Part shown: positions 15,291-24,141 of the stretch, in pieces | How the letters are laid out: every line of letters starts with the position of its first letter | Position numbering within the stretch: the stretch's first letter is position 1 | Source: Microcoleus vaginatus_C | Lineage (GTDB): Bacteria > Cyanobacteriota > Cyanobacteriia > Cyanobacteriales > Microcoleaceae | Assembly: GCA_040004035.1 (NCBI GenBank) | Contig: JAMPLN010000002.1 | Length of the DNA stretch: 64,000 bases | Strand: one strand, 5' to 3' | Translations under genes and position numbers: made by a program | Notes under the pieces: model-generated | Database searches by the model: none | Seen by the model: only the letters and a program-made list of their open reading frames with translations | What the model was told of the DNA's origin: nothing

Positions 15291-16554
15291 AGAGGCAATT
15301 TATCGCGATTTGCAGCAGTGTCGCCGCGGCACTTTCAAGCTATTTGCAGACATCGATTATGATACTTTTTGCCGTCAAGCTCATCCTGATTTCAGTCCAG
15401 TTGGCTGGCACTTAGGTCACATTGCTTATACTGAGGATTTGTGGCTGTTGCAGCGATGTGCTGGGTTGAAGCCAGTCTTTCCTGAGTATCACCAACTGTT
15501 TGCTGCTGATATTTTGCCGAAAAAACAACGGGTTTTTCTGCCGACGTTACCTGAAGTTGAATTATATCTGGACGCCGTGAGAAAAAAGGTGTTAGATTAT
15601 TTGGAAGTAGCGCCGATCGAGGAGCAAGAACGTCTCTGGCGGTTTATTATTCAGCACGAAAGCCAGCACTGCGAAACAGTTGCTTTCGTGTTGCAAATGC
15701 ACAGGAAGAAGGAAGAAGGAAGAGGGAAGAAGGAAGAAGGAAGAGGGAATGAGGAAGGAAGATTAATTTCCAATTACCGATTACCAATTGCAGATTACCA
15801 ATTACCAATTACCGATTCCCGGGCGATTGAAATTCCGGGCGGGGAATTTTACATGGGAAGCGATGCTGCTGAGGCTTTGGATAACGAGCGATCGCGCCAC
15901 CTGTGTTATTTAGAAGCATACTCGATCGATCGCTATCCCGTCACTTGCCGTCAATACCGAGATTTCATGGAATCCGGCGGCTATCAAAACCCTGATTGGT
16001 GGTCAGCGGACGGCTGGAAATGGCTGCAAGGCGAAGCCGTCTCTCGACCGCTTTACTGGTCAGAAAATCCAGCTTTCAACAACCATCCAGTTTGCGGTGT
16101 CAGTTGGTACGAAGCCGAAGCTTACTGCAACTTTATCGGCAAGCGTTTGCCATCGGAAGCCGAATGGGAAAAAGCTGCGAGTTGGGATGCCACAAATCAA
16201 ACATATCACATCTATCCTTGGGGAGAAGAACCGCCAAACGGCAGCCTGTGCAATCACGGCAATAATATTGCCAATACCTCGCCAGTTGATGCCTTTCCCA
16301 ATGGAGCAAGCGCGGCTGGTTGCTGCGATATGTTAGGCAATGTTTGGGAGTGGACTGCTTCAACCTTTGACGCCTATCCGGGATTTGAAAGTTATCCTTA
16401 TAGGGGCTATTCTCAAGTTTATTTTGACGGAGAACACCGGGTTTTGAAAGGCGGGAGTTGGGCGACTTTTCCGCAGGCACTGCGATCGAGTTTTCGCAAT
16501 TGGTACTATCCGGGAGTGCGGCAAATTATTGCTGGTTTTCGCTGCGCCAAGTAG
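15262..16554 (+). CDS. egtB: ergothioneine biosynthesis protein EgtB (sulfoxide synthase) with in-frame repeat insertion
   Basis: 430 residues from a GTG with GGAG six bases upstream, overlapping egtC. The N-terminal DinB-like domain carries candidate iron ligands GWHLGH (His50/His53) and QHESQHCE (His132/His136). The C-terminal FGE-sulfatase domain (from about 188) has the family motifs GGEFYMGSD, PVTCRQYRDF, LPSEAEWEKAA, GNVWEWT and LKGGSWA. EgtB joins hercynine to a thiol with oxygen. Between the domains, residues about 148-187 are low-complexity repeat peptide (KKEEGRGKKEEGR, then NYRLPIADYQLPITD). This comes from genomic repeats and is absent from the core family. The frame is kept and all metal ligands remain, so the protein may still work. 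Confidence 0.9.
   Translation: MISKSIQSCREAIYRDLQQCRRGTFKLFADIDYDTFCRQAHPDFSPVGWHLGHIAYTEDLWLLQRCAGLKPVFPEYHQLFAADILPKKQRVFLPTLPEVELYLDAVRKKVLDYLEVAPIEEQERLWRFIIQHESQHCETVAFVLQMHRKKEEGRGKKEEGRGNEEGRLISNYRLPIADYQLPITDSRAIEIPGGEFYMGSDAAEALDNERSRHLCYLEAYSIDRYPVTCRQYRDFMESGGYQNPDWWSADGWKWLQGEAVSRPLYWSENPAFNNHPVCGVSWYEAEAYCNFIGKRLPSEAEWEKAASWDATNQTYHIYPWGEEPPNGSLCNHGNNIANTSPVDAFPNGASAAGCCDMLGNVWEWTASTFDAYPGFESYPYRGYSQVYFDGEHRVLKGGSWATFPQALRSSFRNWYYPGVRQIIAGFRCAK
15703..15822 (+). repeat. genomic repeats inserted in frame inside egtB
   Basis: The first half is a purine repeat (GGAAGAAGGAAGAGGGAAGA type, the reverse complement of the 9181-9342 tract). The second half is heptamer repeats of the CAATTAC / CGATTAC type. 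The total is about 120 bases, a multiple of three, between the DinB-like and FGE domains. Confidence 0.85.
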
Positions 16555-16934
16555 TTCGACAGGTAATTATAACTACTATCAAATTTGTTCATATTAAGGA
16601 ATTTAGTCATCCGACTTTTTAGATTAACAAATTCCTTAATACTTGCATTATAAAGCTTATTTGACGAACCTCAGATAAATGGCTGGAGAGGGAATTGGGG
16701 AAAAATTTTGTTGGCGAAATGCCCAACTTTTTTCCATGTAACAAGCTCAAAGAAAACAAGTTTGGTTAAGTATTTAATAAATTTTGTGGATAAATTTTAA
16801 GTTTTAATTCTGGATGCGATCGCCATCCGGTGAGAAAATACAGAATCCAGAGCCGCATGAAAAATCTGACTTGAGCGCGATATTTGGCAACGCGACTGCG
16901 TGCTATACCGATATGTGCATCTAAAAATTACTTT
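16555..16934. other. gap between egtB and egtD with one hairpin
   Basis: No gene is seen. ATTAAGGAATTT (16593-16604) pairs perfectly with AAATTCCTTAAT (16629-16640), an A/T-rich 12-bp stem after egtB that could end or process the egtCB transcript. The rest presumably contains the egtD promoter; no clear -35/-10 pair was identified. Confidence 0.6.
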
Positions 16935-17981
16935 ATGAAATCCCCAAGACTGTCCGACACGACAAACTCAGCCTTAACGAAGGAAAACCGGCTGCACTTA
17001 GAGCGACTGGTGAGCGCTGCTGCACTGACCCCCGCAGAAATCAATGCTGGCAACGATGCAGTTAGCGGGTTGACTCAAACCCCCAAATCCCTGCCTCCCA
17101 AGTATTTCTACGACGATCGTGGCTCAAACCTGTTCGAGTTGATTTGCCAGTTGCCGGAATACTACTTGACGCGCACTGAGACGGCTATTTTGCAGCAGTG
17201 CGCGGGGGCGATCGCCAATTTAACTGGCCCCTGCGAAATCGTCGAACTCGGCAGCGGCAGTTCCACCAAAACTCGGATTCTCCTTGATGCTTACAGTCAA
17301 CTGGAATATCCCCTGCATTATTTGCCGATCGACATCAGTCCTACTATCCTAGAAAGCAGCGCTTGTCAACTGTTGGCAGATTATCCGTCGCTCCAGATTC
17401 ACGGACTTGTCAGCACATACGAATTAGCCTTAGCTAAAATTGCACCGTCGCCGTTGCCAACCCGAATGATTTGCTTTCTAGGCAGTACCCTCGGTAATCT
17501 CAACGCTCAAGAATGCGATTTATTCTTCTCGCAAGTTGTCGGTGCATTGCAGCCGGGAGAGTATTTTTTGCTGGGAATTGATTTGGACAAATCTAAAGAT
17601 ATTTTAGAGCCTGCCTACGATGACAGTCAAGGAGTAACGGCAGCATTTAACTTGAATATGCTGCGGCATTTAAATCGAAAATATGAGGGAAATTTTGATT
17701 TAGCGCAGTTCGAGCATTGGGCTTTTTACAATCAAGAAGAATGTCAAATTGAAATGCACTTAAAAAGTAAAAAAGCGCAAACAGTGCAGTTGCGCGCTCT
17801 CAATTTAACGGTGGAATTTGCAGCGGGAGAAACTATCCGCAGCGAAATATCCCGCAAGTTTAATCTCCATACTGTAAAGGCAGAACTTTCGCAGCGTGGT
17901 TTAATGCCTGTGCAAGTTTGGACAGATCCAAATCAGTGGTTTGGCTTGATGCTTTGCCAGATGTCAGAAGTTAATAAATGA
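16935..17981 (+). CDS. egtD: L-histidine N(alpha)-methyltransferase EgtD
   Basis: 348 residues from ATG 16935 (MKSPRLSDTTNSALTKENRL); a TTG 51 bases upstream would add an unlikely tail. Family motifs are PKSLPPKYFYDDRGSNLFEL near residue 55, ELGSGSSTKTRILLD (SAM-binding loop) near 105, YLPIDISPTILE near 130 and GSTLGNL near 175. EgtD trimethylates histidine to hercynine, the first step of ergothioneine synthesis, and its product is the substrate of EgtB encoded just upstream. The gap of 380 bases to egtB suggests its own promoter. The length matches the family (about 320-350). Confidence 0.92.
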   Translation: MKSPRLSDTTNSALTKENRLHLERLVSAAALTPAEINAGNDAVSGLTQTPKSLPPKYFYDDRGSNLFELICQLPEYYLTRTETAILQQCAGAIANLTGPCEIVELGSGSSTKTRILLDAYSQLEYPLHYLPIDISPTILESSACQLLADYPSLQIHGLVSTYELALAKIAPSPLPTRMICFLGSTLGNLNAQECDLFFSQVVGALQPGEYFLLGIDLDKSKDILEPAYDDSQGVTAAFNLNMLRHLNRKYEGNFDLAQFEHWAFYNQEECQIEMHLKSKKAQTVQLRALNLTVEFAAGETIRSEISRKFNLHTVKAELSQRGLMPVQVWTDPNQWFGLMLCQMSEVNK

Positions 17982-18093
17982 GTTATTCAGATATTACCCA
18001 CACTCAGGACACGGCACGGCGCCGTGTCCTCAATTTCTGTGTTGTCGATGGTTCTGAATTCAGCTTATCCTGTTAGCAATTCCCAATTCCCAA

Positions 18094-18705
18094 TTAACAA
18101 ATCGGCCGCTGTCCGGGTTTTACGGCGTGAATGTACTCGCTGCCCGATGTCGGCCATCCCCGCTTATAATAAGCTTCTTCCGGCTTCCCCCAGCCCAACT
18201 GCAACAAAATTTCTAGAAAATCCAACTTTTCCCACTTCGAGAGACTGGCCCATTCTGTGCGCTGGGCTAAAGCCTCTACATCAACCGGCTCGATCGCTCG
18301 AAAATCCTTCCCGCTGTTAATACTTAAATACAAATCCATCCCGGCAGTTACCTGCTGCCAGAATTCCAACATACCAATCTTAGCTGCCTTCAGCGTGATC
18401 AAATCAACCGGTAGAGCTATTAATTCGTCATCCACTGCCGGATAGCGTAGAGTATTGCCTTTAACCGCGATTTCCCGCCAGACAATCCCAGAAACTTGAT
18501 GTTCCCGCTGGTATTCGTGCACGGCAGCCTTAAAATTTTGATAAGCAGTGAACTTCTGAACTCCCTCAGATTTGAGAAAGCGGTCAATCACGGGGTTGCC
18601 TGTAGCAGGAGTTTGAGTCAAGTTGAGTCGCCGCCCATGCAAGCAGGCTTGGCGCTCTTCTTCGAGGATTTTAATGAGTTCCGCCGTGCTGTAGACCTTG
18701 GACAT
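18094..18705 (-). CDS. conserved cyanobacterial hypothetical protein
   Basis: 203 residues from the ATG at 18705 (MSKVYSTAELIKILEEERQA). An upstream in-frame start would add 30 residues without a ribosome-binding site. The sequence is soluble, with an N-terminal helix followed by mixed alpha/beta segments (FTAYQNFKAAVHEYQREHQV, WREIAVKGNTLRYPAVDDEL, LSKWEKLDFLEILLQLGWGK). No catalytic motif is visible and I do not recognise a named family. It is convergent with egtD and monocistronic. Confidence 0.7.
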   Translation of the reverse strand: MSKVYSTAELIKILEEERQACLHGRRLNLTQTPATGNPVIDRFLKSEGVQKFTAYQNFKAAVHEYQREHQVSGIVWREIAVKGNTLRYPAVDDELIALPVDLITLKAAKIGMLEFWQQVTAGMDLYLSINSGKDFRAIEPVDVEALAQRTEWASLSKWEKLDFLEILLQLGWGKPEEAYYKRGWPTSGSEYIHAVKPGQRPIC

Positions 18706-19114
18706 CTTTATTGAGGCAAAATCAAGATATTGGCTGATATTCGGCTGGTTTTCTCGACTAATCTTCGGTAAAGATAGTTTTGCTGTTCTGGGCAATATTC
18801 AGTTTTGCCGTTATTCTAACTTTTCTTGCTGCTTAATTCTAGTTTGATAGTTTACAGGAGTCGAACCGGGAAATCCCGACAGCCTCTTAAAAACAGCAGT
18901 TAAGAGGGTATCGAATCACGAACTAGACTAAGAACTGCACCGTAGATGTACCTCGCGGGATTTTTCGCCAAAAACAAAGCCCCCTCCAAGGAGGGGGCAA
19001 AACTGATTTAGAGGTTTGGGAGTTTTATTTCATGGGTCGATCGAACAACCCGAAAAAGAAGCAGCATTCGCACCTGCGCTCAACTACCACAACTCAAATT
19101 TTCAGTCTCAAAGC
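18706..19114. other. gap with the terminator of the second RRM gene
   Basis: There is no gene. It contains the terminator at 18965-18998 and otherwise unremarkable sequence on both sides. Confidence 0.65.
18965..18998 (-). terminator. Rho-independent terminator of the RRM gene at 19115
   Basis: GCCCCCTCC (18979-18987) and GGAGGGGGC (18990-18998) form a 9-bp G/C stem with a two-base loop. On the minus strand it is followed by TTTGTTTTT. It lies about 115 bases past the RRM stop. Confidence 0.85.
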
Positions 19115-19435
19115 TTAGTAGCGTCCGCGTGAAGAGCGATCGCTGTCGCCCCAGCCACCGCCGCCGCCCGAGGGGCGTCTGTTGTTGTTGTTTTCGCGAG
19201 GTTTGGCTTTGTTGACTTTCAAGTCGCGGCCCATCCATTCAGCACCGTCTAGAGCTGCGATGGCTGCTGCTTCTTCTGCCTCGCTTGCCATTTCCACAAA
19301 AGCAAAACCCCGCATCCTGCCTGTTTCCCGGTCCATTGGCACTTGGACGCGGCTTACAGTACCGTACTCGGCAAATACTTCGTTGAGGTCCTCTGATGTT
19401 ACCTCATATGAAAGATTACCCACGTAAATCGACAT
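19115..19435 (-). CDS. RNA-binding protein with RRM domain and Gly-rich tail (Rbp type)
   Basis: 106 residues from ATG 19435 (MSIYVGNLSYEVTSEDLNEV). RNP2 IYVGNLSY is at residues 3-10 and RNP1 RGFAFVEM near 42-49. The C-terminal tail is Gly/Arg/Asn-rich (NNNNRRPSGGGGGWGDSDRS), typical of the cold-inducible class of cyanobacterial Rbp proteins. An upstream in-frame start would add a non-RRM extension and is rejected. It has its own terminator. The long 5' gap (about 940 bases to the next gene) leaves room for a regulated leader, as known for cold-induced rbp genes. Confidence 0.95.
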   Translation of the reverse strand: MSIYVGNLSYEVTSEDLNEVFAEYGTVSRVQVPMDRETGRMRGFAFVEMASEAEEAAAIAALDGAEWMGRDLKVNKAKPRENNNNRRPSGGGGGWGDSDRSSRGRY

Positions 19436-20376
19436 AAAATCTCCAGAATCATTAGGGTGCAGAGATTTAGATTCGGAGAGACGCTTGTAAATAAACACCA
19501 ACAAACTACGCCACCGAATTTAATTCTTGGAAAACCACTATAACATGAAGCCAGCAGAATCAGCAATTGGCTGTCATAATTTTCAATTTTCGGTGCCGTC
19601 GGGCAATCGCCAACAGAAAGTATTCGTGATAAGTGACATCTTACACTCTTGGCGTCATCCGCTTGGTTTCTTGCTGCGCGATCGACCTGATATCTGAGAT
19701 TTGTCGTCGCTGTTACCAGGTTGATTGGGTCTGATTGAGAGCAGTGCCTGAGATTCACTTATAACTAACATCACGCACTGTTATCCCTGGACAAGCCTCC
19801 TGCCCGTTCCACCAGAGATAAATGTTTTTAGCCCAAGATTAATCTTCCGAGTCAATCTCCCCTCTTCCATCTCCCATCTCTCATCGCACCCGATTTAGCG
19901 CCAGAGAATAACGGTTTCCAAATAATTATCAAAAGAGTTATTAGCCATATCTACGCGCATTTTCTACATATATAGCAATCCTCGCATCATTTGTGAATTT
20001 CTTACTCGCTCCCCGATCTCGCGGGGAGGGTTGGGGTGGGGTAAAAATTTTACGACTCCTGCAACGATTGCTATCTAAGTATAATTATTTCTCTAATATT
20101 TGCATTTTATTCATTTTTTAAGGCTTTATGTAGTTTCTCTATTTGCTCTTTCTCTAAGATGATTCTCGGCTGTCATTTTTACACTAATTGCATGAAGTTT
20201 GTTTTCGATTATACCGTATTTAAATGCCTAAAAGCTTATGTCCTGGGAAAGATGCGATCGCACTCCTACCTCCCTAGCATTGTAAAAGTTGAAAGCCCAC
20301 AGTCCACAAAGATTGTCTGGTACAGAGAAAAGCAAGTCTAGACAAACGAGCGTGAAGCAGTAACAGAGGATTTTAA
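19436..20376. other. 940-base gap with a miniature inverted-repeat element
   Basis: No gene is supported. The left part is the rbp leader and promoter region. At 19972-20074 an inverted-repeat element is visible (listed separately). A 60-codon frame at 20159-20341 has no recognisable features. The right end holds AGAGGA before the SDR start. Confidence 0.65.
19972..20074. repeat. 103-bp miniature inverted-repeat element
   Basis: Terminal arms ATAGCAATC (19972-19980) and GATTGCTAT (20066-20074) enclose a G/C hairpin CTCCCCG / CGGGGAG (20009-20028) followed by GGGTTGGGGTGGGG. The layout suggests a non-autonomous palindromic element or MITE-like repeat. No copy with the same ends was found elsewhere in this window. 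Confidence 0.5.
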
Positions 20377-21186
20377 ATGGTTATAAACAGTTCGTTGACC
20401 CGGCCCTTGGCTGTCGTGACGGGTGCCTCTAACGGTATCGGCTACGAACTCGCCAAACAGTTCGCTCAAAACGGATTCGATCTCCTAGTCACCGCCACCG
20501 GAGCGAGCATCAATGAAGCGGCTCAAGCCTTTGAGGAATTCGGTGCCAAAGTCGAGACAGTGCAGGCAGACCTCGCTACCTACGACGGTGTTGAGACGCT
20601 CTACAACCAGATAAAAGCGACTAATCGGCCAGTGGATGCGATCGCAATTAATGCCGGTGTCGGCGTCGGGGGCGACTTTGCCCGCGAGACAGACTTGAAG
20701 GACGAACTAAATCTGATTAACCTCAACGTTGTCTCGTCTGTGCATTTGGCTAAACGGGTAGTTAAGGATATGGTCGATCGCGGCCAGGGACGGATTCTAT
20801 TCACTTCCTCCATTGCCGCCCTAATGCCGGGGCCGTTCGAGGCAGTGTACGCGGCATCTAAAGCATTTATACACTCTTTCTCACAAGGGCTGCGTAACGA
20901 GTTAAAGGACACAGGCGTCACCGTTACCGCGCTGATGCCAGGGCCCACGGATACCAACTTCTTCCATCGCGCGGGAATGGACGACACGAAGGCGGGCGCA
21001 GACAAGAAAGACGACGCGGCCGAAGTTGCCAAGCAGGGCTTCGAGGCGCTGATGGCGGGTAAGGACGACATTATCGCCGGTTCACTCAAGACAAAGATGC
21101 TGGCCAGCGCGAGCAAGGTTTTGCCTGATACCGTCAATGCCGAAATGCACCGCCAGCTTACTGAACCGGGTTCTGCTAACAAATAA
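20377..21186 (+). CDS. short-chain dehydrogenase/reductase (SDR)
   Basis: A 269-residue classical SDR: cofactor loop TGASNGIG at about residues 15-22, INAGVG near 92, catalytic Ser in FTSSIAAL near 146 and YAASKAF (Tyr and Lys) near 157. The substrate is unknown. The gene is richer in G and C than most neighbours and uses GCG/GGC more, which may point to transfer. A MBL-fold hydrolase and a Tat-exported aldo/keto reductase follow on the same strand. The frame stays open for 60 codons past its TAA (see the next entry). Confidence 0.9.
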   Translation: MVINSSLTRPLAVVTGASNGIGYELAKQFAQNGFDLLVTATGASINEAAQAFEEFGAKVETVQADLATYDGVETLYNQIKATNRPVDAIAINAGVGVGGDFARETDLKDELNLINLNVVSSVHLAKRVVKDMVDRGQGRILFTSSIAALMPGPFEAVYAASKAFIHSFSQGLRNELKDTGVTVTALMPGPTDTNFFHRAGMDDTKAGADKKDDAAEVAKQGFEALMAGKDDIIAGSLKTKMLASASKVLPDTVNAEMHRQLTEPGSANK

Positions 21187-21369
21187 TTCGCGCCGGTCTT
21201 ACTATTCTTATGTGCAGATTTAAAGAAAGTAAACATCGCAGATAATGGCAAGATTGCAGCCGATAAAAGCGTGTTTAGTTCTCCCAGTAGTGACGATTTA
21301 GCGAAGTTTTCTCAGGCGTTCATCGATGCCATTATGCAGCATCGGCCTTGGATGGGAGCTGAGGAATAA
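21187..21369 (+). other. possible gene remnant after the SDR stop
   Basis: In the same frame as the SDR, right after its TAA, 60 sense codons run to a second TAA. The end reads SPSSDDLAKFSQAFIDAIMQ then HRPWMGAEE and looks protein-like, but there is no start codon and I recognise no family. It may be the tail of a lost gene or chance. Confidence 0.25.
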
Positions 21370-21405
21370 ATGGTTCTCGCCTAAGTAATTTAGTACAGCA
21401 CATTT

Positions 21406-22242
21406 ATGCAAATTCATCATCTCAATTGTGGCTGTATGTGTCCCATTGGTGGGGCGCTTTTCGATGGCTTCAGTCGGGGTTTGACGGCTCACCTCGTCTG
21501 CCACTGTCTGCTCGTTGAAACGAATCAGGGACTTGTTCTGATCGATACCGGCTTCGGATTGCGGGATATCCAGTCGCCTTACTCTCGGCTCAGCCCGTTT
21601 TTCGTGCATTTTAATAACATCCAGTTCGATCGCAAGTACACGGCCATCCATCAAATTGAACAGCTCGGATTTTCACCAAGCGATGTGCGCCATATTGTGC
21701 TAACCCACCTCGATTTCGATCATGCCGGTGGTCTAGAGGATTTCCCTGAAGCAACGGTACACGTCATGCAGGCTGAAATCGATGCCGCACAGGATCGGCA
21801 CGGTTTCATCACAAAAAGGCGCTATCGTCCGGGGCAGTGGGATGAAGTCAAACGGTGGAAATACTATTCGGCGGGTGGCGAACCTTGGTTCGGTTTTGAA
21901 GCAGTCCGCGACCTCGACGGGTTGCCGCCGGAAATTTTGCTAATCCCGTTGGTGGGGCACACGCGCGGTCATGCTGGCATTGCCATTGATACACCCGATG
22001 GCTGGCTCCTGCACGCAGGCGATGCCTATTTCTACCGACACGAGATGGATGCCGCTAACCGACGCTGCACGCCCGGTCTGCGCGCCTACCAATGGATGAT
22101 GGAGGTCGATCGCAAGGCTCGGTTGCTCAATCAAGGCCGGCTGCACGCATTATCGGTGCAGCATAGTAAAGATGTGCGCCTGTTTTGCAGTCACGATGCT
22201 ATTGAGTTAAAAGCCTTCACGGGCGGGTCTAGGAACTCTTAA
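21406..22242 (+). CDS. MBL-fold metallo-hydrolase
   Basis: A 278-residue metallo-beta-lactamase-fold enzyme. The metal motif is LTHLDFDHAGG near residue 104, the lactonase-like HxDxDH variant. Further ligands are probably the His of VGHTRGHAGI near 187 and the Asp of HAGDAYF near 205. The N-terminus HHLNCGCMCPIGG resembles quorum-quenching-lactonase-like members (N-acyl homoserine lactonase subgroup), but the substrate is not proven. It is a cytoplasmic protein with no signal peptide. It lies between SDR and aldo/keto reductase genes on the same strand. Confidence 0.88.
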   Translation: MQIHHLNCGCMCPIGGALFDGFSRGLTAHLVCHCLLVETNQGLVLIDTGFGLRDIQSPYSRLSPFFVHFNNIQFDRKYTAIHQIEQLGFSPSDVRHIVLTHLDFDHAGGLEDFPEATVHVMQAEIDAAQDRHGFITKRRYRPGQWDEVKRWKYYSAGGEPWFGFEAVRDLDGLPPEILLIPLVGHTRGHAGIAIDTPDGWLLHAGDAYFYRHEMDAANRRCTPGLRAYQWMMEVDRKARLLNQGRLHALSVQHSKDVRLFCSHDAIELKAFTGGSRNS

Positions 22243-22399
22243 AACTAGAAATTTCATCATTACTATTGATAAGGCCAAGTAGGCAGTTGTGGAAGTTGCA
22301 GCCCGACTGCGCTCTGGATTTTGAGACATTTTAAATTCAAAACTCTTTAGTGCAGCGAAGCGGTGAGTGAGTCCTAGTAGTTTCTTGAAGGAGGCATTT

Positions 22400-23464
22400 A
22401 TGAATATCAGCAGACGCAATTTGTTAAAAGTAACTTCTGCTTCGGGTTTGGTTGCAGCAGGGCTGGCAGCTTCCGAAGGGTTTTTCAAACCTTTGTTAGC
22501 TCAAGATGAACCGACCCAACTAGACGCTGAAAGTGCAGTGGCCCAAGGTCAAACCCAAAGCGGCGAGATGAGTTACAGGACGCTGGGACGCACCGGAGAG
22601 CGAGTGTCTGCCATTGGCTTAGGAGGACACCATATCGGACGCATTCGAGAGGAGCAAGAAAGTATCAAGCTGATCCGCAGTGCGATCGACCGCGGCATCA
22701 ATTTCATGGACAATTCCTGGGACTATCACAACGGACGCAGCCACCGCTGGATGGGTGCAGCGCTCAAGGATGGCTACCGGCAAAAGGTGTTTCTGATGAC
22801 CAAAATTGACGGCCGCACCAAGGGCGCTGCGATGATGCAGATTGATGAGTCACTGAAGGCGTTGCAGACCGATCGCATTGATCTGATGCAGCATCACGAA
22901 CTTATTCGGATGGAAGACCCCGATCGCATTTTTGCTCCCGGCGGGGCTATGGAGGCCGTAGTGGAAGCGCAAAAGGCGGGCAAAATTCGTTACATCGGGT
23001 TTACAGGACACAAAGACCCTTTGGTTCACCTGCGAGTGATGGAAATTGCCGCTCAAAACAATTTCCGTTTTGACGCGGTACAGATGCCGCTGAACGTGAT
23101 GGACGCTCATTTTAGAAGTTTTGAGCAACAAGTTCTGCCGCTGCTGGTGAAGAACCAAATAGGTGTATTGGGGATGAAATCTATGGGCGACCCTTACGTG
23201 CTTAGAAGTAATACAGTAAGCCCGATCGAATGTCTCCACTATGCGATGAATCTGCCTACTGCAGTTGTGATTACTGGCATTGATAGTATGCAACTCCTCG
23301 ATCAAGCGTTTGAGGCCGCTCGCACGTTTAAGCCGATGGATCGAGCACAAGTTGCAGCAATGCTGAATCGCACTCGCGAGGCGGCGGCCAAAGGGCAATA
23401 CGAACTGTATAAAACTACCAACCAATTTGATAGTACCGCCATGAACCCATCGTGGCTAGGGTAA
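22400..23464 (+). CDS. aldo/keto reductase with Tat signal peptide
   Basis: 354 residues from ATG 22400 with an excellent site (AAGGAGG, 6-8 bases upstream). The N-terminus MNISRRNLLKVTSASGLVAA is a twin-arginine signal (SRRNLL), with a likely cut near ALA-type sites around residue 30. The aldo/keto reductase domain follows (MSYRTLGRTGERVSAIGLGG), with catalytic-type residues Asp-Asn-Ser-Trp-Asp-Tyr (FMDNSWDYHNG), Lys in MTKID and His in QHHEL. It would be exported folded with its NADP(H)-type cofactor. The NAD(P)-site residues were not checked. Third gene of the SDR-MBL-AKR row. Confidence 0.88.
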   Translation: MNISRRNLLKVTSASGLVAAGLAASEGFFKPLLAQDEPTQLDAESAVAQGQTQSGEMSYRTLGRTGERVSAIGLGGHHIGRIREEQESIKLIRSAIDRGINFMDNSWDYHNGRSHRWMGAALKDGYRQKVFLMTKIDGRTKGAAMMQIDESLKALQTDRIDLMQHHELIRMEDPDRIFAPGGAMEAVVEAQKAGKIRYIGFTGHKDPLVHLRVMEIAAQNNFRFDAVQMPLNVMDAHFRSFEQQVLPLLVKNQIGVLGMKSMGDPYVLRSNTVSPIECLHYAMNLPTAVVITGIDSMQLLDQAFEAARTFKPMDRAQVAAMLNRTREAAAKGQYELYKTTNQFDSTAMNPSWLG

Positions 23465-24141
23465 GCCGTTTTGTATTATTCATAAGCAAATCTAAGATGA
23501 GGCCGAAATTATTTCTTTAGATAACCCTCAAAGGCTAGAGGAGAGGTTGTCTCCGGCTCTTTTGGATTGTTTCTAGGGAGCTAGGTTAAGCAGGCTGGGT
23601 GAGTTTCTTTCATGCCTGAATGGGTGGATTTTTTTCAAAACACGATATTTTCACCACACTGTAATAGAAATTGGTAAGGAAATTAAAAGGCGTGCAGTTG
23701 TTTTCATGGATAATGTCCCAGCTCACCAACTTGCTTCGATTGAACCATTGATTCAATCGGTCGGCGCTAGTGTTCTTTACCAATCACCTTATTCACCCAA
23801 TTTTAATTTTATTGAATATTGGTGTTAACAACTCAAAGCTTTTTTACGTTGAGTTTCAACTTAATCAAGGTTATTTTAACGGACAGAATATCATTAATTA
23901 TGAGCTGATATTCTGCCGGATATAGGAATATTAATTGTTGTGGGAATTGGATTTCTTATGAACCGCAGAGGGCGCAGAGAACGCAGAGGGAGAGAGAAGA
24001 CGGAAAGTTTTTAGTTTTAAGTTAAAGAGTTCAAACTTTACCCCAGCGCGGTATTGTAAAACTTCATTAAGTCTGTAAGCAGTAGTAGGCCAAAGTAGTA
24101 TCATGTGGTAAGAAGGACAAAATGAAACTACCTGACTCTTA
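23465..24141. other. mobile-DNA-derived gap
   Basis: It contains the IS630-type relic (23640-23890) and the upstream end of the TnpB element. Nothing else is gene-like. Confidence 0.65.
23640..23890 (+). pseudogene. IS630-family transposase remnant
   Basis: One frame reads VVFMDNVPAHQLASIEPLIQ, SVGASVLYQSPYSPNFNFIE and then YW, which is the conserved C-terminal DDE region of IS630-type transposases (MDN, SPYSP.FN.IE). It breaks with a TAA after YWC and a TGA a few codons later (QLKAFLR). There is no start and no N-terminal part. It is a decayed fragment, not an active gene. Confidence 0.85.

Noticed and set aside
20601..21251. 216-codon minus-strand frame over the SDR gene
   Set aside because: The SDR motifs on the plus strand are clear; the reverse frame has no features.
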